A stretch of 64,000 nt of DNA from Advenella sp. S44 (GTDB lineage Bacteria > Pseudomonadota > Gammaproteobacteria > Burkholderiales > Burkholderiaceae_B), in the NCBI RefSeq assembly GCF_002810445.1, contig NZ_NEXS01000003.1:62001-126000 (forward strand), written 5' to 3'. Positions 59,594 through 64,000 of the stretch are shown here, in pieces (within the stretch, counting starts at the first letter, position 1; each line of letters starts with the position of its first letter). Below the pieces are notes generated by a model that was not told where the DNA came from, made no database searches, and was given only the letters and a program-made list of their open reading frames with translations. Made by a program: the position numbers and the translations under genes.

Positions 59594-60142
59594 ATGAGTA
59601 AGAAAACAGATTTTCTGGTTGGTTTGTTCGTATTGCTGGGTATTGTGGCTGCGATCTTCCTGATGCTGCAGGCCGGCAACCTGCGGACCTTTTCCATCGG
59701 GCAGACCTATCATGTTACCGGCAAATTCGAAAATATCGGCGCGCTTAAAGTGCGTTCTCCGGTCAAGAGCAACGGCGTGGTAGTCGGCCGCGTCAGCAAT
59801 ATCGCGTTTGACAATAAAGTATTCAAGGCGGTCGTGGGCATGGATATCGATGCCGGCTACCAGTTCCCCGAAGACAGCTCGGCGTCTATCATGACTTCGG
59901 GTCTGCTGGGTGAACAGTATGTTGGCCTGACCCCGGGCGCCGAGGAAAAGAATCTGGCCGATAATAGTGAAATCACCTATACGCAAAGTGCCGTCGTGCT
60001 TGAAGAGTTGATCAGCAAGTTCCTGTTTTCCAAGGCCGAGTCTGAAGGCTCCAGTGCGCCGGGCGGTTCTGGCGCAGAGCAGCAGGACGACTCGCCACCG
60101 GCGCTAACGCCACCGGCATCGGCACCGGCGCCTGTGCAATAA
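59594..60142 (+). CDS. mlaD: Phospholipid transporter MCE-domain protein MlaD
   Basis: 182 residues: N-terminal membrane helix (DFLVGLFVLLGIVAAIFLML) and one MCE domain (YHVTGKFENIGALKVRSPVK, GVVVGRVSNI, ASIMTSGLLGEQYVGLTPGA) to about 140, then a Ser/Gly/Pro/Ala tail. MlaD forms a hexameric ring that hands lipids between MlaC and MlaE. 40 bp after mlaE. Confidence 0.95.
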   Translation: MSKKTDFLVGLFVLLGIVAAIFLMLQAGNLRTFSIGQTYHVTGKFENIGALKVRSPVKSNGVVVGRVSNIAFDNKVFKAVVGMDIDAGYQFPEDSSASIMTSGLLGEQYVGLTPGAEEKNLADNSEITYTQSAVVLEELISKFLFSKAESEGSSAPGGSGAEQQDDSPPALTPPASAPAPVQ

Positions 60143-60255
60143 TCGTTCAATTACTGGTATATTTAGGCTAACGCAAGGGCGGGATAGTCTGGTGTTTTGA
60201 GCCGCTGGCTGGAAAGACCCAGAATCGACCTGCCAAATACAACAACGAGTGTCAT

Positions 60256-61275
60256 ATGAAACAAACACAAATACGCCTGATCGGCCTGGGATCCACGCTG
60301 GCGCTGCTTGCCGGTTGTGCGACGGTTAAAAATCCCACGCCTGGCGATCCGCTGGAAAGCTATAACCGCAGCATGTTTGCATTCAATGATGCCGTCGACC
60401 GTAATCTTCTGACACCCGTTGCCAAGGGCTACAAGGCGGTTGTGCCTAGTCCGGTACGCACCTGCGTGACCAATATTTTCAATAACTTTGGTGATATCTG
60501 GTCCGGCGTCAACAGCTTTTTGCAGGGCCGTGGCCTGGATTCGGTCAATACCTTTGGGCGGGTGCTGTTTAACTCCACCATGGGCCTCGGTGGATGTATC
60601 GACGTCGCATCTATGAAAGGCGCGCCGCGCATCCGTAACGATTTCGGTACGACCCTGGGCGTCTGGGGGATCGGTCAAGGTCCTTATTTTGTCCTGCCGT
60701 TGTTGGGCCCTTCTACGATCCGCGATACCGCCGGTACGGTGGGCGATGGATTCGGCGGATCCGCGGTCTATGCGTCGCCGGGTGCAATCAACGACGTCCC
60801 GGTCCGCAATACAGTCTGGGGAATCAGTCTTGTTAATTCCCGAGCCAATCTGCTCAACGCCAGTGATCTGATGGACGATGTCGCGCTGGATCGTTACAGC
60901 TTCCTGCGTGATGCCTATTTGCAACGTCGTGAGGCGCTGCTGAACCAGAAACTGGGCCCTGTGATTCTGAACCAGCCAGATGCGCAGGACCGAGGCAATG
61001 GCGGTCTGCCCTCATACGATGACCCCGAGGCCGACAATACTGGTGCAGCTGGCGGCGCCGCCGATCCAAATCTGCCGGTATATGACGATCCGCAAGCGGA
61101 TGCTGCCACGGCAGCTGGCGCTGCCCAAACCGGACAGAAGCCGGACTCCCGACCGTCGAGTGCGCCCGTGACAGGCCCTGCCCAAACTGGACAGAAGCCG
61201 GTTTCCGCGCCAGCATCTGGCCCGGCCAGTGCCGATCCGTCTTTGCCGGTCTATTCTGATCCGGAAAGCAAGTAA
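60256..61275 (+). CDS. mlaA: Outer-membrane lipoprotein MlaA (VacJ) with repeat tail
   Basis: 339 residues, about 90 longer than E. coli MlaA. Lipobox LLAGC near residue 21. Core: DPLESYNRSMFAFNDAVDRN, NIFNNFGDIWSGVNSFLQGR, FNSTMGLGGCIDVASMKGAP, FGTTLGVWGIGQGPYFVLPL LGPSTIRDTAG. The last roughly 100 residues are Pro/Ala/Gly-rich with three LP[VS]Y[DS]DPE-like units and two AQTGQKP units. MlaA with porins removes phospholipids from the outer leaflet. Placed between mlaD and mlaC, as in other betaproteobacteria. Confidence 0.94.
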   Translation: MKQTQIRLIGLGSTLALLAGCATVKNPTPGDPLESYNRSMFAFNDAVDRNLLTPVAKGYKAVVPSPVRTCVTNIFNNFGDIWSGVNSFLQGRGLDSVNTFGRVLFNSTMGLGGCIDVASMKGAPRIRNDFGTTLGVWGIGQGPYFVLPLLGPSTIRDTAGTVGDGFGGSAVYASPGAINDVPVRNTVWGISLVNSRANLLNASDLMDDVALDRYSFLRDAYLQRREALLNQKLGPVILNQPDAQDRGNGGLPSYDDPEADNTGAAGGAADPNLPVYDDPQADAATAAGAAQTGQKPDSRPSSAPVTGPAQTGQKPVSAPASGPASADPSLPVYSDPESK

Positions 61276-61291
61276 TTGCGCGCACGATAAC

Positions 61292-61336
61292 AACAGCCTG
61301 AAATGCGATTTTGATCCCATCGCTTTCAGGCTGTTT
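61292..61336 (+). terminator. Hairpin between mlaA and mlaC
   Basis: AACAGCCTGAAA and TTTCAGGCTGTT form a perfect 12-bp stem, with a further GCGA/TCGC inner pairing, then TTCATT. It would separate mlaFEDA from mlaC or set their ratio. Confidence 0.65.
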
Positions 61337-61459
61337 CATTCGGCAGGTTCTTTTACTCTTACTGACATTTCCCATGTATGCTCGGAAATACAATAAGTTA
61401 ATTGGGGCAGGAGCCGGCCACCCGGGCTGCCACGTCACAGATCAGAAAGGAGATCACGT

Positions 61460-62068
61460 ATGAAATTCGCAGGTATTCTCAGGACCACGCAGGCCGCCAT
61501 GATCGCCGGGTTTCTGTCAGCAGGAGCCATGCAGGCGGCCGTGGCTGCTCAGGACCCGAATCAGTTTGTTGAGCAGATCGCCGATAACACCCTGCAGGCT
61601 GTGAACCAGAACGATGCGGCCAAAAGCGGCGACGTCAGTGCCATCAACGGCATTGTCACACAATATCTGATGCCGCATATCAATATGGAAAAAACGACTC
61701 GGCTGGCTGTCGGCCAGCCCTGGCGCCAGGCCAGCGAGCAACAGCGTTCGGCGCTGGTCAATGGATTCAAGCAGACATTGTTGCGCACCTACAGTGGGGC
61801 CTTCCGTAATGTGACGCCCAGCACCACAATCACAATGCAGCCGTTTCGTGGTGATGCCAATGCCAGCGATGTTGTCGTGCGCTCAACGATTACCGCAGGG
61901 CAGGGGCCTGTCTCGGTTGATTATCGTCTGGAAAAAGCCGGCGACGGCTGGAAAATCTATGACCTGAATGTGGAAAACATCTGGCTGATACAGAATTACC
62001 GCAATCAGTTTGCCGGCCAGATTTCGCAAGGCGGCATTGATGGCCTGATCAAGGCGCTCAATCGCTGA
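61460..62068 (+). CDS. mlaC: Periplasmic phospholipid-binding protein MlaC
   Basis: 202 residues with a signal peptide ending near AAVAA (MIAGFLSAGAMQAAVAA). Ttg2/MlaC family marks: DPNQFVEQIADNTLQAVNQN, MPHINMEKTTRLAVGQPWRQ, EQQRSALVNGFKQTLLRTYS, then KAGDGWKIYDLNVENIWLIQ and NYRNQF. It shuttles phospholipids between MlaA and MlaD. AGAAAGGAG precedes the ATG. No STAS-domain mlaB gene follows. Confidence 0.95.
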   Translation: MKFAGILRTTQAAMIAGFLSAGAMQAAVAAQDPNQFVEQIADNTLQAVNQNDAAKSGDVSAINGIVTQYLMPHINMEKTTRLAVGQPWRQASEQQRSALVNGFKQTLLRTYSGAFRNVTPSTTITMQPFRGDANASDVVVRSTITAGQGPVSVDYRLEKAGDGWKIYDLNVENIWLIQNYRNQFAGQISQGGIDGLIKALNR

Positions 62069-62095
62069 TTGTGCGGGCGTTTGGGCTATAATGGA

Positions 62096-62130
62096 ATGCT
62101 TGCTTCATTGGTGAGGCAAGCATTTTTTTA
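62096..62130 (+). terminator. Terminator after mlaC
   Basis: ATGCTTGC and GCAAGCAT (extended by three weaker pairs) around a short loop, directly followed by seven T. It ends only a few bases before the next ATG; a TATAAT at 62087-62092 just upstream is too close to serve the downstream gene without running through the hairpin. Confidence 0.8.
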
Positions 62131-62135
62131 TAGCC

Positions 62136-62936
62136 ATGTCTGCCGTTCACGTACAACATCTTTCCAAAGTCTATGAAAGTGCCCGCAATGCGGGCTGGCG
62201 GCGTTTCCTGCCGCCGCGGGATGACGCCTCGCGCCAGCCGTTTCGGGCGCTCGATGATGTGAGTTTCACGGTCGAAGAAGGCGAATTCTTCGGCCTGCTC
62301 GGTCCCAATGGGGCCGGCAAGACCACGCTTATATCCCTGCTTGCGGGTCTGTCGCGTCCTACCGCTGGCGCGGCAAGCATTTACGGTTTCGATGTGGCAT
62401 CGCAGTATAAGCAGGCTCGCCGCTCGCTGGGCGTGGTGCCGCAGGAACTGGTGTACGATCCGTTTTTTACGGTGCGCGAAACGCTGCGCCTGCAATCGGG
62501 TTATTTCGGTATCCACCGTAACGACGACTGGATCGACGAGATTCTGCATAACCTGGGCCTCACTGACAAGGCGCAGGCCAATATGCGCGCGTTGTCCGGC
62601 GGCATGAAGCGGCGTGTGCTGGTCGCCCAGGCACTGGTGCACCGCCCTCCCGTGATTATTCTGGATGAACCGACGGCCGGCGTAGACGTCGACCTGCGCC
62701 GCAGCCTGTGGGACTTTATCTCAAGACTGAACAAAAGCGGCCATACTATCATGCTGACCACCCATTATCTGGAAGAGGCCGAGGCCTTGTGCAACCGCAT
62801 CGCGCTGCTCAAGCGCGGGCAAATCGTCGCCCTGGATACGACCCAGGCGCTTATGGCGCGCGTGGGCGGACGTGACCTTGAAGAGGCTTTTGTACACATT
62901 ATGCATAACGGCATGCAGGAGCGCGCCGCATCATGA
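62136..62936 (+). CDS. ABC-2 type exporter ATP-binding protein (YadG-like)
   Basis: 266 residues. Walker A GPNGAGKTTLISLL near 64, Q-loop GVVPQELVYDPFFTV, signature ALSGGMKRRVLVAQAL, Walker B VIILDEPTAGVDVDL, H-loop LTTHYLEEAE. A short polar insert (residues about 12-35) precedes the first strand. It overlaps its permease gene by 4 bp. Substrate unknown; the YadGH pair is uncharacterised in most bacteria but often lies near envelope genes such as mla and murA. Confidence 0.92.
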   Translation: MSAVHVQHLSKVYESARNAGWRRFLPPRDDASRQPFRALDDVSFTVEEGEFFGLLGPNGAGKTTLISLLAGLSRPTAGAASIYGFDVASQYKQARRSLGVVPQELVYDPFFTVRETLRLQSGYFGIHRNDDWIDEILHNLGLTDKAQANMRALSGGMKRRVLVAQALVHRPPVIILDEPTAGVDVDLRRSLWDFISRLNKSGHTIMLTTHYLEEAEALCNRIALLKRGQIVALDTTQALMARVGGRDLEEAFVHIMHNGMQERAAS

Positions 62937-63718
62937 GCCCGCTGCAGAAGGATATCAAGTTCGGTTCCGGCTTTCCGACCCTGCTCTACAAGGAATTGCT
63001 GCGTTTCTGGAAAGTGGCGTTCCAGACGGTTGCCGCGCCGGTCATGACAGCCATGCTGTATCTGCTGGTGTTTGCGCACGTGCTGGAAGATCGTGTCCGC
63101 ATGTACGATTCGGTCCCGTATACCGCCTTCCTGATTCCCGGGCTCATGATGATGAGCATGTTGCAAAACGCTTTTGCCAATCCCTCATCGTCGCTGATTC
63201 AAAGCCGCATTACCGGCAATCTGGTGTTTGTGCTGCTGCCGCCGCTGTCGCATTACGAATTTTTTGCGGCATATGTGATCGCCGCCGTCCTGCGTGCTCT
63301 TGCGGTCGGGCTCGGAATCTGGATTGTAGCCACGTTCTTCGTGCCCATCTGGCCAGCCAGCGTCGTGTGGGTATTGGTGTTTGCGGTGCTTTCCTGTTGT
63401 ATCCTGGCGGTGCTGGGCATTATTGCCGGCCTGTGGTCGGAAAAGTTCGACCAACTGGCGGCGTTTCAGAATTTTCTGATCATGCCCGCGACTTTTTTAT
63501 CGGGTGTGTTTTATTCCATTCACTCGCTGCCGCCTTTTTGGCAGTCGGTATCGCACTGGAATCCGGTTTTCTACATGATTGACGGTTTCCGCTACGGATT
63601 TTTCGAAGTATCGGATGTCTCGCCATGGCACAGCGTTGCCGTGGTCGCGGCCTTTTTTGCGTTGCTTTCTGCTTACGCCCTGCGTCTGCTTGCTCAGGGA
63701 TATAAACTCCGGACATGA
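62933..63718 (+). CDS. ABC-2 type exporter permease (YadH-like)
   Basis: 261 residues with six hydrophobic segments. Family marks: FPTLLYKELLRFWKVAFQTV, AFLIPGLMMMSMLQNAFANP, SSSLIQSRITGNLVFVLLPP and the C-terminal QNFLIMPATFLSGVFYSIHS. Overlaps the ATPase gene upstream and the ibaG gene downstream by 4 bp each, so all three are translated together. Confidence 0.92.
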   Translation: MSPLQKDIKFGSGFPTLLYKELLRFWKVAFQTVAAPVMTAMLYLLVFAHVLEDRVRMYDSVPYTAFLIPGLMMMSMLQNAFANPSSSLIQSRITGNLVFVLLPPLSHYEFFAAYVIAAVLRALAVGLGIWIVATFFVPIWPASVVWVLVFAVLSCCILAVLGIIAGLWSEKFDQLAAFQNFLIMPATFLSGVFYSIHSLPPFWQSVSHWNPVFYMIDGFRYGFFEVSDVSPWHSVAVVAAFFALLSAYALRLLAQGYKLRT

Positions 63719-63963
63719 CTATGTTACCTACCCCCGAACAGATTCAGCAATACATCGAATCGCACCTTCCCTGTGAGCACATCGAAGTGCGCGGCGATGG
63801 CTCGCACTTCGAGGCGCTGATCGTCAGCAGCGTTTTTGAAGGAAAGCGCCTTATCGCGCGACACCAGGCAGTGTACGCTGCGCTAGGCGAAAGAATGAAG
63901 GCCGAAATTCACGCGCTTTCAATGAAAACCCTGACTCCCGACGAGTACCGCAAGCATGGATAA
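63715..63963 (+). CDS. ibaG: BolA-family protein (IbaG-like)
   Basis: 82 residues; the ATG at 63715 overlaps the permease stop, and a second ATG two codons later is possible. BolA fold: TPEQIQQYIESHLPCEHIEV, GDGSHFEALIVSSVFEGKRL, IARHQAVYAALGERMKAEIH, ALSMKTLTP. A Cys and the conserved His of RHQ are the usual Fe-S ligands shared with monothiol glutaredoxins. Position between envelope genes and murA matches IbaG of E. coli. Overlaps the murA start. Confidence 0.9.
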   Translation: MTMLPTPEQIQQYIESHLPCEHIEVRGDGSHFEALIVSSVFEGKRLIARHQAVYAALGERMKAEIHALSMKTLTPDEYRKHG

Positions 63964-64000
63964 ACTCAGAATTGTCGGCGGGCGACGCCTGAACGGCGAA
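63956..64000 (+). CDS. murA: UDP-N-acetylglucosamine 1-carboxyvinyltransferase, first 15 codons
   Basis: The frame starting at the ATG at 63956, overlapping the ibaG stop, reads MDKLRIVGGRRLNGE to the window edge. This is the typical MurA N-terminus (M-D-K-L-x-I-x-G-G-x-x-L-x-G) and fits the ibaG-murA order. Only the first strand is visible. Confidence 0.85.
   Translation, partial: MDKLRIVGGRRLNGE

Noticed and set aside
62087-62092. TATAAT as promoter of the ABC-2 exporter
   Set aside because: Transcription from it would begin at the foot of the mlaC terminator hairpin, and no good -35 lies upstream.

Overview
The window looks like the chromosome of a betaproteobacterium of the Alcaligenaceae, with Advenella or a close relative as the best guess. 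The evidence is the gene content and order: a coxB-ctaD-coxC-SURF1-ctaA-ctaB-sco block, an mlaFEDA-mlaC-ABC-ibaG-murA block, TRAP and Bug-type solute receptors, a PhaM-like protein and gltBD. The family assignment is inference; no rRNA or tRNA gene was seen to anchor it.

The window has two halves. Bases 1 to about 20,900 are accessory and catabolic. From the left they hold: (i) a CoA-transferase/acyl-CoA dehydrogenase/tautomerase set on the minus strand, divergent from a DHDPS-family lyase, a TRAP transporter (dctPQM) and an AllA-like ureidoglycolate lyase; TTTGATCAAA-type palindromes lie in front of both sets. (ii) A Bug receptor and an enolase-superfamily gene under a divergent LysR regulator; the enolase gene is split by a 1,187-bp IS3-family (IS407-group-like) element with a 4-bp target duplication. 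(iii) A frameshifted HEPN-domain gene. (iv) A lacI-tktN-tktC-reductase-dctP-dctQ-dctM operon on the minus strand, with a readable promoter and a 14-bp LacI-type operator. Its reductase resembles YihU-type sulfolactaldehyde reductases. (v) A decayed type III restriction (Res) remnant. Pseudogenes, the IS and patchy spacing mark this half as an exchange region.

From about 20,940 onward the genes are mostly core: glmS, an Lrp/AsnC regulator, a decayed AAA ATPase, two glycosyltransferases, an MFS exporter, glmU, phaM, a NUDIX hydrolase, the aa3 cytochrome c oxidase structural and assembly genes (without ctaG/cox11 at its usual place), a CPA1 antiporter with a cyclic-nucleotide-binding domain, rpoH behind a perfect CIRCE element, fghA, a catalytically dead RAYT-like protein, an LtaS-like sulfatase-fold transferase, glpK, dbpA, gltBD, the Mla phospholipid transport genes, an ABC-2 exporter, ibaG and the first codons of murA.

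Two observations stand out as possibly undescribed. One is a roughly 117-nt small RNA candidate between rpoH and the antiporter gene, with a near-consensus sigma-E promoter, a CU-rich 26-nt loop and an intrinsic terminator. The other is the TRAP/split-transketolase/YihU-like operon, which has no sugar kinase and may serve an organosulfonate or small polyol pathway.
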